Positions 14,465 through 22,019 of a stretch of DNA of 22,019 nucleotides are shown one piece after another. Every line of letters begins with the position of its first letter. The first letter of the stretch is position 1. The notes below the pieces were generated by a model that ran no database searches, was not told where the DNA came from, and saw only the letters and a program-made list of their open reading frames with translations. Made by a program: the position numbers and the translations under genes. Origin of the DNA: a virus; IMG/VR virus record IMGVR_UViG_3300017744_003666, positions 1 through 22,019 of that record; one strand, 5' to 3'.

Positions 14465-15431
14465 TTTTGACAACTTCCCAACTTTTAGTGAAGAACATTT
14501 TAATACTTGGATAAACGAATTAACACCAATAGAGGAACATAATGGTTACTTGGTTAAACGAGACGACCTTTTCAATCTTGGTGGTGTTAGTGGTGGAAAA
14601 GTTAGACAATGTTCTAAACTTGTCTATGATAATTTAGACCATATACTCAACGAGTGTAATGGTGGAATACTTACAGCTGCTGGAATACCATCTCCACAGA
14701 GTTGTATAACTTCGGCAGTTGCAAAGTATTTTGGGTTGAAATGTTTGGTTACAATACCACATTATCCCGACCATATCAAAGATAGTTATAGAGTAAATGC
14801 TTCACTATCTCAAAAGTTTGGTGCCAAAATGTATGGGGTGGGAAACCCTAATATATCGGGTCCCGAACTTGATGCCAAAAAACTCGTTGGTGAAACAGGT
14901 TATTTCCAAATAAAATTTGGAATGAATGGAAAACAAGTGATGGAAACCATTGCCCAACAAGTGAAAAATATTCCTGACTGTGTAGAGACTGTCGTGGGAA
15001 TAGCTGGGAGTGGATTATCTATGCTAGGTGTAGCATTAGGGTGTAAGTTGTATAACAAAAATGTTAAAGTTATACATCCTGTAGCATTAAGTGGATATGT
15101 GTATAAAAATAAGAAAACTTGGTATGATCGTCTCCTTCCCAAAGACCAATTTGACGGAGAATTTCATGTGGTACAATCTGATTATCCATATCAACACAAA
15201 CTTAAATTAGATGAATCATTACCGCTTGACCAAACATACGAAGCTAAGGCTTGGGATTGGATGACCAAAAATCTAAAACCATCTGAAAAGGTGTTGTTTT
15301 GGGATGTTGGTATTAAAGAATATGACTTGGATTACATTGAACCTATCAAGTGGCACAAATCAGAATATGAAATGATTATCGATAGAGAACTGAGAAGGAA
15401 ACATGAGCAAGTCAAACACGACTTTTTCTAA
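14457..15431 (+). CDS. Fold-type-II PLP enzyme (ACC deaminase/D-cysteine desulfhydrase-like)
   Basis: A 324-residue tryptophan-synthase-beta-fold enzyme. LVKRDDLFNLGGVSGGKVRQ (32-51) matches the family's RxDxxx-GGNKxRK block, with K48 as the likely PLP-binding lysine. GGILTAAGIPSPQSCITSAVAKYFGLKCLVTIP (69 onward) is the typical cofactor-side helix. VVGIAGSGLSMLGVALG is the Gly-rich phosphate loop. Reactions in this family include breaking C-N and C-S bonds in small amino acids; the substrate here cannot be told. Motif residues differ from canonical ACC deaminases (SGGKV in place of GGNKT), so function may have drifted. The start is TTG inside the clamp gene's last codons and no ribosome site is evident, suggesting translational coupling. 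It ends in QVKHDFF and overlaps the next gene by 29 bases. Confidence 0.75.
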   Translation: MIDFDNFPTFSEEHFNTWINELTPIEEHNGYLVKRDDLFNLGGVSGGKVRQCSKLVYDNLDHILNECNGGILTAAGIPSPQSCITSAVAKYFGLKCLVTIPHYPDHIKDSYRVNASLSQKFGAKMYGVGNPNISGPELDAKKLVGETGYFQIKFGMNGKQVMETIAQQVKNIPDCVETVVGIAGSGLSMLGVALGCKLYNKNVKVIHPVALSGYVYKNKKTWYDRLLPKDQFDGEFHVVQSDYPYQHKLKLDESLPLDQTYEAKAWDWMTKNLKPSEKVLFWDVGIKEYDLDYIEPIKWHKSEYEMIIDRELRRKHEQVKHDFF

Positions 15432-15951
15432 GGCCTGGTTAGAAAAGAAAATAATGTGTGGGTTATGTAACTTTGGTTGCTGTAACCACAATTCTTTTCA
15501 TGTAGAGATTACTGAGGAAGAACAAGAAAAATACAAAAAACAATTTGGACTTGATTTAGAATTGGAATGGCCACAAGATGGTTGTTGTGATTTACTAAGT
15601 AAGGATGGAACGGGTTGTAGTTTGGGTGATGAACGACCTGTATTCTGTAAAACATATCCATTAGTGGAGAACAAAACAGGTCGTGTGGTGATTAATAATT
15701 GGGCATATTTACATTGTCCAAAGCCTGAGAATTACGAGTTAGATAGAGAAGTGGATGGTAAGTATCATTACAAGTTGAAAAAGAAACATAAGAACAAACG
15801 AGATGAATTGATATTAGATGATAAGATAGAAAATGTAGTTAAACAAATATGGTTACAATCCAAAGAGGCACTTGTCGAAACATACGGACAAGAGTTTTAC
15901 GAAAAGATAAAAATAGAAATGAAACAAACAATTAAACACGGATTCTTTTAA
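15403..15951 (+). CDS. YkgJ-like Cys-rich zinc/iron-chelating protein
   Basis: A 182-residue protein with nine Cys in the first 105 residues: C19, C22, C26, C27, C61, C62, C72, C82 and C105. The arrangement (CGLCNFGCC, then DGCCDLLSKDGTGCSLGDERPVFCKTYP) is typical of the YkgJ family of putative zinc- or iron-chelating proteins, whose biochemical role is largely unknown. The C-terminal 70 residues are Lys/Glu-rich and probably helical. Its ATG has GAAGGAA just upstream and lies 29 bases inside the PLP gene; the next gene starts on the last base of its stop (TAATG). It ends in IKHGFF, much like the (V)KHDFF end of its upstream neighbour. Position suggests it supports the PLP or methyltransferase-like enzymes, perhaps as a metal or Fe-S carrier; this is inference. 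Confidence 0.72.
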   Translation: MSKSNTTFSKAWLEKKIMCGLCNFGCCNHNSFHVEITEEEQEKYKKQFGLDLELEWPQDGCCDLLSKDGTGCSLGDERPVFCKTYPLVENKTGRVVINNWAYLHCPKPENYELDREVDGKYHYKLKKKHKNKRDELILDDKIENVVKQIWLQSKEALVETYGQEFYEKIKIEMKQTIKHGFF

Positions 15952-17171
15952 TGTATATAGATTACTTTGATAAATTTTACAATATGAAACCCTATCTCGA
16001 AATTGATGAAAAGGATTGGGAGTACATTAAAGAAACATTTGATAAAGATGATGTTAAGGAAAGTCTTGCAAAAGTAGCAATGACATACCCACTTCCATAT
16101 CCTGATTTAACCGAAAAGAGAGCATACAAGGATTTCCAAAAACTCAAGGGTATGAAATGGAATGAAATTATGGTAGAGGGTGAGTGGTATGCTAGAGAAG
16201 GAACAGAATATACCTATAATTTAAATTATGATAAAAAACAATTATATTTTAGAAGATTAAATGCTGGTAATGAGGCAAGTAACTACTTTCAGATAGAAAA
16301 TCGTTGGTCAGTTGATGGTTCGGTTTCACCAGGTCCTAAACGAACTTGGGGAAGTCATAAGTTTATGACCACACTTATGGGAAGTGCTTACTCGTTGAAG
16401 ATGCCCAAGATAAACAAGAACATATTGAGAACTATGATTGGGTTGAGAAAATATATTTGTTCTCAGTTCAAACCAAATGTGGCAAAGATAATTTACGATA
16501 TGTTTAAGTCAGAAAACATATTAGACTTTTCGATGGGGTGGGGTGATAGGTTGGCTGGATTTTACGCAAGTGAATATGGTAAACACTATGTTGGTTTAGA
16601 TCCAAGAGGAGAGAATCACCCTATCTACAAGGAACAATCTGAATTCTATGAAAAACATTTGGGATTCTTTGAACACGATAGAAAGTCTGAGTTTCATTGT
16701 AGTCCAGCAGAAGATTTTGACTTCGCCCCGTACAACGAACATTTTGACATGGTATTTACAAGTCCACCATACTTTAGCGTGGAGCGTTATAGTTACGATG
16801 ATACACAAAGTTGGGTTAGATACAAAGATATAAACGATTGGAATAAGGATTTTCTACAATCGACCTTGGGTAACTTATGGGGAAGTATAAAAAAAGGTGG
16901 ATATTTATTAGTGAATATATCAGATGTCTATACAAATTCAAAATGGTCAACCGAAAGAGGTTGGTTGGAGATTTGTAATCCTATGAATGACTACTTATCC
17001 AAGATGGGAGAGTATCAAGGTTGTATTGGAATGGAGATGGCCAAACGACCTAATAGTGGTGGAGCTGGAACGGCTAAAAGTTACGAGGGTTCTGTGTGGA
17101 CGGAGAAATCATTAGAGAACAAACAGGATAAGAAGTTTGGAGAACCAATATGGGTATGGAAAAAGTTGTAA
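15951..17171 (+). CDS. DNA methyltransferase-like protein with a long N-terminal extension
   Basis: Of 406 residues, the first 185 have no recognisable motif (Tyr/Trp-rich, with an EWYAREGTEYTYNL segment). The rest is a Rossmann methyltransferase: motif I ILDFSMGWGDRLAGF (190-204), the acidic strand YVGLDPRG (213-220), and the catalytic motif FTSPPYF (269-275), the SPPY form often seen in N4-cytosine methyltransferases. AdoMet motif first and catalytic motif about 75 residues later, with about 130 residues after it, differs from the beta-class enzyme at 3817. So it is not a recent duplicate. It could methylate DNA or act on another nucleic acid. It overlaps the YkgJ-like gene by one base and the amidinotransferase by 22 bases, so all are probably translated together. 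Confidence 0.75.
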   Translation: MYIDYFDKFYNMKPYLEIDEKDWEYIKETFDKDDVKESLAKVAMTYPLPYPDLTEKRAYKDFQKLKGMKWNEIMVEGEWYAREGTEYTYNLNYDKKQLYFRRLNAGNEASNYFQIENRWSVDGSVSPGPKRTWGSHKFMTTLMGSAYSLKMPKINKNILRTMIGLRKYICSQFKPNVAKIIYDMFKSENILDFSMGWGDRLAGFYASEYGKHYVGLDPRGENHPIYKEQSEFYEKHLGFFEHDRKSEFHCSPAEDFDFAPYNEHFDMVFTSPPYFSVERYSYDDTQSWVRYKDINDWNKDFLQSTLGNLWGSIKKGGYLLVNISDVYTNSKWSTERGWLEICNPMNDYLSKMGEYQGCIGMEMAKRPNSGGAGTAKSYEGSVWTEKSLENKQDKKFGEPIWVWKKL

Positions 17172-18178
17172 GTAGTAATAATGAATGGGATACCTTAAAA
17201 GAAGTTTATGTTGGTATTATAGATAATCCAAATAATCCTGACCACGATGTAGACTTACATTGTATAAATTATGCCGATAGGGATGAGATGTTAGGTGTGG
17301 AGGAAGGATTATATCCCAAACAAGTAATTGAAGAAACTCAAGAAGATTTAGAAGGATTGGTTTCTATTCTTAAATCACTTGGTGTAAAGGTAAAACGACC
17401 TCAACCACAGGATAACCAATCACATTTTGCAACACTTGATTGGTGTACAAATGGATATTACAATTATTGTCCACGAGATAGTGTGGTGGTTGTAGGAGAT
17501 ACAATTATAGAATCACCTATGACTTTAAGGTCAAGGTACTTTGAAACATTTTCATTTCGTGATGATTTCATTGATTATATGAAAAAGGGTGCAAGGTGGG
17601 TTTCAGCACCAAAACCAAGATTAAGAGATGATTGTTATCAAAGAGACGATTTAGATAAATTAACATTAACAGAAGTAGAACCCATATTTGATGCAGCAAA
17701 TATTCTTAGATGTAACGATGATATATTATATTTGGTTTCAAACACGGGCAACAAGTTAGGTGCACAATGGTTACAGAATTTTCTTGGAAGTAAATATAAG
17801 GTACATACTTTAGAAAATATGTATAGTTATGTTCATTTAGATTCGACTATATCCCTATTAAGAGAAGGATTGTGTTTGTTAAATCCTGAAAGGGTGAATG
17901 AAGATAATATACCCGAACCATTAAAATCTTGGGATAAGATTTGGTGTCCTGATATGGTGGATATAGGACATTATCCTAATTACAATCACGCTTCAGTTTG
18001 GATTGGTATTAATTTATTGTCTCTGAATGAAAATTTGGTTATATGTGATGAAAATCAAACAGAGTTACATAAGGAACTATATAAAAATAATATAGAAGTC
18101 ATTCCTATGAAATTAAGACATGCAAGAACACTTGGTGGTAGTTTTCATTGCACTACTTTGGATATTTGTCGTGGATAA
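17150..18178 (+). CDS. Glycine amidinotransferase-like enzyme
   Basis: This 342-residue enzyme of the amidinotransferase (GME) fold would move an amidino group, typically from arginine to an amine. Family blocks are complete: EWDTLKEVYVG (12-22), YNYCPRDSVVVVGDTIIESPM (104-124), PIFDAANILR (178-187; D181 equals the catalytic Asp), VSNTGNKLGAQWLQ (196-209), VHLDSTI (228-234; catalytic H229) and ARTLGGSFHCTTLD (325-338; nucleophile C334). All three catalytic residues are intact, so activity is expected. The acceptor is unknown: glycine gives guanidinoacetate, but other relatives use lysine or larger amines, including in natural-product pathways. TGGAG lies 7 bases before ATG 17150. It overlaps the methyltransferase gene and the following glycosyltransferase. 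Guanidinylation of a sugar amine or nucleobase is possible but speculative. Confidence 0.85.
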   Translation: MGMEKVVSSNNEWDTLKEVYVGIIDNPNNPDHDVDLHCINYADRDEMLGVEEGLYPKQVIEETQEDLEGLVSILKSLGVKVKRPQPQDNQSHFATLDWCTNGYYNYCPRDSVVVVGDTIIESPMTLRSRYFETFSFRDDFIDYMKKGARWVSAPKPRLRDDCYQRDDLDKLTLTEVEPIFDAANILRCNDDILYLVSNTGNKLGAQWLQNFLGSKYKVHTLENMYSYVHLDSTISLLREGLCLLNPERVNEDNIPEPLKSWDKIWCPDMVDIGHYPNYNHASVWIGINLLSLNENLVICDENQTELHKELYKNNIEVIPMKLRHARTLGGSFHCTTLDICRG

Positions 18179-18962
18179 ATCATATGTAAAGTTTGTAAAT
18201 TTTAAAAAAAATGCAGGACTTTGGCATCACACATATAATCTAAAAGTAATTTTAAAATATGCATATCACAATAATAAAATACCAATAATCCCTATGTTTG
18301 AATTTGGAGAACCAGAGGGATTAGGATCAGAAAGAATATTTGATACAAATTTAAGTCAGTACTATGATTATTCTAAATTAAAAATCGATGGAAAACCATA
18401 TGAAGTTGTATTAGATAATGAGTTCGAAAATAGTAGGACAGAAGTTTTTGATTTCTATAAAACACATTTAGGAAAACAAGGTAAATATGTTGGTTATTTT
18501 CCTGATATTGAAGAATTAATGGTTGATGGAAATGTTGATATTGAATTACCATTTCATCAACATTTAGTAGACATTTCTTCTAATGTAATAAATCATTTGG
18601 GTAAATATGTATGTGTTCATGTGAGACGAGGAGATGTTTTAAGTCAATATTCAGATACAGATGAGGCCACTCAATCAGAAAATATTTTGAAGGTTTTGGA
18701 CGAGTTAGTTGATGATTCTTATAAGGTTTATATTATGACGAATGAGGAAGATTTAACCTTATTTGATAAGATAACTCAAAAATATGATACTTATTTTTGG
18801 ATAGACTTTGATGTATTGACGGAGTGGTATAATAAAGACAATTATTTATTATTTTGTATAGAGTTATTAATAATGAAAAGTGCAAATAAAAAAGTTTCAA
18901 CTTTTGAAAGAAATTATATACACAATATTAACCAATGTGATAGGTGGTTATATGAAAGTTAA
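18171..18962 (+). CDS. Fucosyltransferase-like glycosyltransferase (GT11-type)
   Basis: The 263-residue protein (from GTG 18171) carries YVCVHVRRGDVLS (147-159). The HxRRGD motif is the GDP-fucose binding signature of alpha-1,2- and alpha-1,6-fucosyltransferases. The N-terminal GLWHHTYNLKVILKYAY (16-32) stands where GT11 enzymes have their GNQMFQYA block, so the match is distant. YKVYIMTNEEDLTLFDKI fits the later alpha/beta core. The frame is open to an ATG at 18120, but that would overlap the amidinotransferase by 59 bases; GTG 18171, overlapping by 8, fits the compact style better. A start at another codon is possible. It probably transfers fucose or a related sugar to a surface glycan. It ends inside the next gene. 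Composition drops sharply in GC from here on. Confidence 0.7.
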   Translation: MDKSYVKFVNFKKNAGLWHHTYNLKVILKYAYHNNKIPIIPMFEFGEPEGLGSERIFDTNLSQYYDYSKLKIDGKPYEVVLDNEFENSRTEVFDFYKTHLGKQGKYVGYFPDIEELMVDGNVDIELPFHQHLVDISSNVINHLGKYVCVHVRRGDVLSQYSDTDEATQSENILKVLDELVDDSYKVYIMTNEEDLTLFDKITQKYDTYFWIDFDVLTEWYNKDNYLLFCIELLIMKSANKKVSTFERNYIHNINQCDRWLYES

Positions 18963-19572
18963 TGGATTTTGGATTGGTGAGTTGGGTGAGATACAATATG
19001 AATGTATCAATTCTTGGGAAAAGAATGGTTATGAATTTAAGTTATGGAATGAAAAAGATTATCACGAGATAGTTGACTCTGATGAATATTTTACATATCA
19101 ACACGGACATTCAAAAGGTACACCGATTGCATTTTCAAATCTGTTTAGATCAGAATTGTTATATCAACGAGGTGGGTTGTATGTTGATTTGGATATGTTA
19201 TGTTTGAAACCATATGAGTTCAATAGACGATTTGTATTTTCAGAGCAGATAGATAGTGGTTGGGATTATCATGTTGCAACTTGTATTATATATAGTGAGA
19301 GTAGTGGGGAACAAATTTTTAAAGATTGGGCAAATCGTATACGAAAGATTGGTGAGAATTCTACACACGGAGATTTAGGACCTAATTTAATCACACCATT
19401 GGTTGAGCAATATGGTTATGAAGATTATGTATTACCTAAAAAGTATTTTTGTTCAGTAGATTGGCAATCATATGAAGATGTTTTTACATATGATGGTGAT
19501 TCGTATGGAATACATTTGTTTACGAGTCTATGGAATGAAGAAGATTATAAAAATATAAATAAATTAAAATGA
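18952..19572 (+). CDS. DXD glycosyltransferase (GT32-like)
   Basis: This 206-residue protein belongs to the 'glycosyltransferase sugar-binding region with DXD motif' type. The diagnostic segment FSNLFRSELLYQRGGLYVDL (61-80) continues into DMLCLKP, with D79-L80-D81 as the metal- and nucleotide-sugar-binding DXD. It starts KVNGFWIGELGEIQYECINSW, which fits the WxG and INSW positions of the family. ATG 18952 follows AGGTGG by 4 bases and overlaps the fucosyltransferase by 11 bases; its frame is open further upstream but those starts are internal to that gene. The stop overlaps the next ATG (ATGA). No membrane segment is seen, so it should act in the cytoplasm on a lipid-linked or protein acceptor. 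The sugar is unknown. Confidence 0.82.
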   Translation: MKVNGFWIGELGEIQYECINSWEKNGYEFKLWNEKDYHEIVDSDEYFTYQHGHSKGTPIAFSNLFRSELLYQRGGLYVDLDMLCLKPYEFNRRFVFSEQIDSGWDYHVATCIIYSESSGEQIFKDWANRIRKIGENSTHGDLGPNLITPLVEQYGYEDYVLPKKYFCSVDWQSYEDVFTYDGDSYGIHLFTSLWNEEDYKNINKLK

Positions 19573-20372
19573 GAATAGAACAGGCATATATTTCACCATC
19601 GTTATCACATTTCAAAAATGAATTTTTGGAATGTTGGAATTTAAAAGATTATGATAATTCAGAAGAACCTGCACTATTTTGGGGATTATATCCTGATTGG
19701 GATGGAGAGTTAGAATGTGAGAAAAATTCTTCATCAGATGTAGATGTCTATAACAATCACATCGGTTTTAAAGTTTTAATTCCTGGTGGGGTTGAATGGA
19801 CACGAGGTATGTTTGATCTAATAGATACTGAAAATATTAATTTGGTAGCTGTTGATGAGATTGAAATCGATTTAAATAAAAAGTATAATCTTCCACATAA
19901 ATTTTTAAAAATCCCATACTTTGATTTTGAGAAATACGAACCTACGATTTTGGGTGATAAGATATATTCTCATATACCACTAAGAGAAAATAGTGGAGAT
20001 TGGGGAAAAAATTTTGAAAAAATGTTTCATTATGATAAATTGATGAATTTATTTGGAGAGGATAGGTTTTGTTTTCCCAAAGAATGGGTAACGCCACAAG
20101 AATGTATTAAATATTTTAATCAGAGTTTTGTTAACATAAAACCACATCTAATTAGAGGATTTAATACATCTTGGAAGTTGGGAAGTATGGGTAGAAATAC
20201 AATTACTACCAATATAACGAGTGCACCAAATTATTTACATTATGATTCTGATGATGAATTAAAAAGATTAGTAGATGAAGAATCAAAAAAGATTGGAACT
20301 ATACAAGAGAATAAATTGTGGGATTACTTTCATCAATCCGATGATTGGTTAAACGAGGAGTATTGGAAATGA
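19569..20372 (+). CDS. Unknown protein, possibly a GT-B-type glycosyltransferase
   Basis: The 267 residues have no motif I can name firmly. The stretch SFVNIKPHLIRGFNTSWKLGSMGRNTITTNI (about 185-215), followed by YDSDDELKRLVDEESKKIGT, resembles the nucleotide-sugar-binding half of GT-B glycosyltransferases, where a small-residue loop (here SMGR) is followed by a helix beginning at a D/E-rich segment. The first half has a FWGLYPDWDGELEC block and strands such as HIGFKVLIPGGVEWTRG (69-85). It overlaps its neighbours by four bases at each end (ATGA), so it belongs to the glycan cassette and is very likely expressed. A glycosyltransferase role is inferred from context and this faint resemblance only. 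Confidence 0.6.
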   Translation: MRIEQAYISPSLSHFKNEFLECWNLKDYDNSEEPALFWGLYPDWDGELECEKNSSSDVDVYNNHIGFKVLIPGGVEWTRGMFDLIDTENINLVAVDEIEIDLNKKYNLPHKFLKIPYFDFEKYEPTILGDKIYSHIPLRENSGDWGKNFEKMFHYDKLMNLFGEDRFCFPKEWVTPQECIKYFNQSFVNIKPHLIRGFNTSWKLGSMGRNTITTNITSAPNYLHYDSDDELKRLVDEESKKIGTIQENKLWDYFHQSDDWLNEEYWK

Positions 20373-21097
20373 AATTATACACTAATGGATGTAGTTTTGT
20401 TTGGGGAGACGAATTAAAGGATAGAGAAAACGAAGCTTTTCCATTTTTATTACAAAAGAGGTTAGGATGTGAATTGTTACAAGAATCATCTTGTGGTTCA
20501 AACAACCAACGAATACTTAGGAGTACAATAGGATTACCAGATCATAGGGCACGTGAAGAAAGTGATAGAGATTATAAACTTCACGAGAAATTTACAAAGG
20601 ATGATTTTGTGATAATCGGTTGGAGTTCAATATATAGATATGAATATTATTCAGATGAGTTATGGAATGAAGTTATACCATTTAATGGTGAGAAATTTAA
20701 AGTTATAAAGTATTTTAAGGAAGAATGGTTTATTGTAAATTTTCTCAATCAAGTTTTAGCATTACAGAATTATTTAAAATATCATAACATTCCATTCTTC
20801 TTTTTTCTATCTTTTGCAGGTGCACCTGTTTATGGTGTAAAAGATTATGGGTATGATGAAAGAAATGCAGTTTTTCCTGATAAACCAATAGTGGATTGGG
20901 TGGATTATTATAGTGAGTTTTTTGAATTGGTAGACAGAGAAACATTTCCAAGTCTATTTAATAATGATTTGGTTTTTAGGGATTATTGTTTTGGACACGG
21001 AGAAGAAATGGTATCTGGACTCGATGGACACCCTACAAAAGAATCACATAAATTATGGGCAGATTATTTATATGAAAATAGCGGCATCGCAAAGTAA
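20369..21097 (+). CDS. SGNH-hydrolase-like protein 3
   Basis: This 242-residue relative of the proteins at 12157 and 12869 sits in the glycan cassette. It has NGCSFVWGD (6-14, nucleophile S9), SSCGSNNQRILRSTI (oxyanion Gly and Asn), VIGWSSIYRYEYY and LDGHPTKESHKLWADYL near the C-terminus (D219, H221). GAGGAG lies 8 bases before ATG 20369, which fixes that start over an upstream frame extension inside the previous gene. The context suggests action on O-acyl groups of the surface sugar made by the neighbouring enzymes, but no substrate is known. The stop lies 26 bases inside the WbqC-like gene. Confidence 0.6.
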   Translation: MKLYTNGCSFVWGDELKDRENEAFPFLLQKRLGCELLQESSCGSNNQRILRSTIGLPDHRAREESDRDYKLHEKFTKDDFVIIGWSSIYRYEYYSDELWNEVIPFNGEKFKVIKYFKEEWFIVNFLNQVLALQNYLKYHNIPFFFFLSFAGAPVYGVKDYGYDERNAVFPDKPIVDWVDYYSEFFELVDRETFPSLFNNDLVFRDYCFGHGEEMVSGLDGHPTKESHKLWADYLYENSGIAK

Positions 21098-21698
21098 TTA
21101 TTTACCTTGGACAGGAATGTTCGAGCTAATCAACTCAGTTGATAAGTTTGTATTTTTTGATACATTACAATTTACAAAGAAGGATTGGAGAACAAGAAAT
21201 CTAATAAAGTCTACTCATGGCGAAATGTGGTTGAATGTACCAGTTCATAAAGAAAATATAAATACTAATATTATAGACATAAAAATAGATAATGGACAGA
21301 AATGGCGTGAAAAACATTATAAGAGTTTTTACAATTTTTATTCTCGGTCTAAGTATTTTAGTGAGTATAAGTATTTATTAGATTATTTAAAAATGGATTG
21401 GAAATTTTTATATGACTTAAATAGATATACTATGGAATCAATTTGTGATGCACTTGAAATAAAAACAGAGATATATTATTCAGAGAAAATTAATTTAAAA
21501 TCCAATGATAAAAATGGTAGAATATTGGAAGTGGTAAAGGAACTTGATGGGGATCATTATATAACAGGACCAAAGGCAAAAAATTATATTGATGAGGGAT
21601 TATTTGGTAATGTTGAATTAGAATATATGAAATATAAAACAAAAAACAATTTTACAGTATTAGATAATATTTTTAATAATGGAGTAGATATATTATGA
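21072..21698 (+). CDS. WbqC-like protein
   Basis: This 208-residue protein matches the WbqC family, found in O-antigen and other glycan loci. The N-terminus KIAASQSNYLPWTGMFELI (2-20) corresponds to the Q-x-NYxPWxGxF block; FVFFDTLQFTKKDWRTRN (26-43) is the next conserved block, and MWLNVPV follows. ITGPKAKNYIDEGLF in the C-terminal half is also typical. The start is placed at ATG 21072 because the conserved block begins right after it; the frame is open to 20964 but that part lies over the SGNH gene. WbqC genes often neighbour DegT-type aminotransferases, as here (ATGA overlap). They are thought to act in making or attaching an N-acylated amino sugar, but the exact reaction is not settled. 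Confidence 0.85.
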   Translation: MKIAASQSNYLPWTGMFELINSVDKFVFFDTLQFTKKDWRTRNLIKSTHGEMWLNVPVHKENINTNIIDIKIDNGQKWREKHYKSFYNFYSRSKYFSEYKYLLDYLKMDWKFLYDLNRYTMESICDALEIKTEIYYSEKINLKSNDKNGRILEVVKELDGDHYITGPKAKNYIDEGLFGNVELEYMKYKTKNNFTVLDNIFNNGVDIL

Positions 21699-22019
21699 AT
21701 CCGTATGAAGCAGTAAGAGAGTTCGAATCTCAATTAAGTGATTACACAGGTGCACCTTATGTGGTTTGTGTGGATAGTTCAACTGATGCATTATTTCTAT
21801 GTTGTTACAGATTGAAAGTTGATGTTGTTACAATTCCTAAACACACATATTTATCTGTTCCTATGTCAGTTATTCATTCGGGTGGTCAAGTAGAGTTTGA
21901 GGATTTAGAGTGGAGTGGTATTTACCAACTTAAACCATATCCAATATGGGATTCTGCCAAAAGAATGAAAAGGAATATGTATGTTAAAGGTAGTTATATG
22001 ACATTATCTTTTCATATAC
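21695..22019 (+). CDS. DegT/DnrJ/EryC1-type sugar aminotransferase, 5' part only
   Basis: The gene runs off the window end; 108 codons are visible. VVCVDSSTDALFLC (23-36) is the Gly/Ser/Thr PLP-phosphate loop, VTIPKHTYLSVPMSVIHSG (45-63) the substrate-side strand and helix, IWDSAKR (84-90) the Asp that contacts the PLP ring nitrogen (D86), and YMTLSFHI (101-108) the start of the SFH-x-K block; the catalytic Lys lies past the end. These enzymes add an amino group to nucleotide-linked keto sugars. The ATG overlaps the WbqC stop (ATGA), so the two are translationally coupled. It points to an amino sugar as part of the glycan. Confidence 0.85.
   Translation, partial: MNPYEAVREFESQLSDYTGAPYVVCVDSSTDALFLCCYRLKVDVVTIPKHTYLSVPMSVIHSGGQVEFEDLEWSGIYQLKPYPIWDSAKRMKRNMYVKGSYMTLSFHI

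Noticed and set aside
18120-18170. Upstream extension of the fucosyltransferase with a hydrophobic stretch that looks like a membrane anchor
   Set aside because: The extension overlaps the amidinotransferase's conserved catalytic C-terminus in another frame; the hydrophobicity is explained by that coding sequence.
20964-21071. N-terminal extension of the WbqC-like gene
   Set aside because: It lies over the conserved DGHP end of the SGNH-like gene, and WbqC homology begins right after ATG 21072.
1-22019. CRISPR array, insertion sequence or integrase/att site
   Set aside because: No regularly spaced direct repeats, transposase motifs or tRNA-linked attachment repeats were seen.

Overview
This window looks like part of the genome of a T4-like (myovirus-type) tailed phage, probably from an aquatic metagenome. 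All supported genes lie on the + strand and are packed with 1-29 base overlaps. The DNA is AT-rich and carries the T4-type replication and recombination core: a gp32-like single-strand binding protein, a UvsX/RecA-like recombinase, an RNase H/FEN-like 5' nuclease, a gp41-like DnaB helicase, a family B DNA polymerase and a gp45-like sliding clamp. No primase, clamp loader, regA, tRNA or structural gene was recognised here. The host cannot be named from the sequence. A class II (B12-dependent) ribonucleotide reductase implies access to adenosylcobalamin.

Layout. Bases 1-603 carry no gene but are full of nested self-complementary segments, with an 11-bp outer helix, and end in a strong intrinsic terminator. 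I read this as a large structured noncoding RNA. Bases 604-712 are the gp32 leader, with a hairpin and an A-rich unstructured tract that resemble a gp32 autoregulatory site. Bases 713-6503 hold gp32, uvsX, 5' nuclease, a small basic protein, a beta-class DNA methyltransferase and the helicase. Bases 6540-9590 hold metabolism genes: a monomeric class II ribonucleotide reductase and a eukaryotic-type (GSII) glutamine synthetase. Bases 9650-14464 hold DNA polymerase, two SGNH-hydrolase-like genes and the clamp. Bases 14457-18178 are four overlapping genes of unusual combination: a fold-type-II PLP enzyme, a YkgJ-like Cys-rich metal-binding protein, a second DNA methyltransferase-like protein and a glycine amidinotransferase-like enzyme. 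Bases 18171-22019 are a more AT-rich glycan cassette: a GT11-like fucosyltransferase, a DXD glycosyltransferase, a possible third glycosyltransferase, a third SGNH-like protein, a WbqC-like protein and the start of a DegT/DnrJ-type aminotransferase.

How it fits together. The first two thirds make and recombine phage DNA, supply deoxynucleotides and probably glutamine for nucleotide synthesis, and methylate DNA. The 14.4-18.2 kb cluster may modify a small molecule, a nucleobase or a sugar; its product is unknown. The last block probably builds or alters a surface sugar on the host or virion. Two transcription-unit junctions (before the reductase and before the clamp) share an identical 11-base element at a fixed distance from the ribosome binding site.
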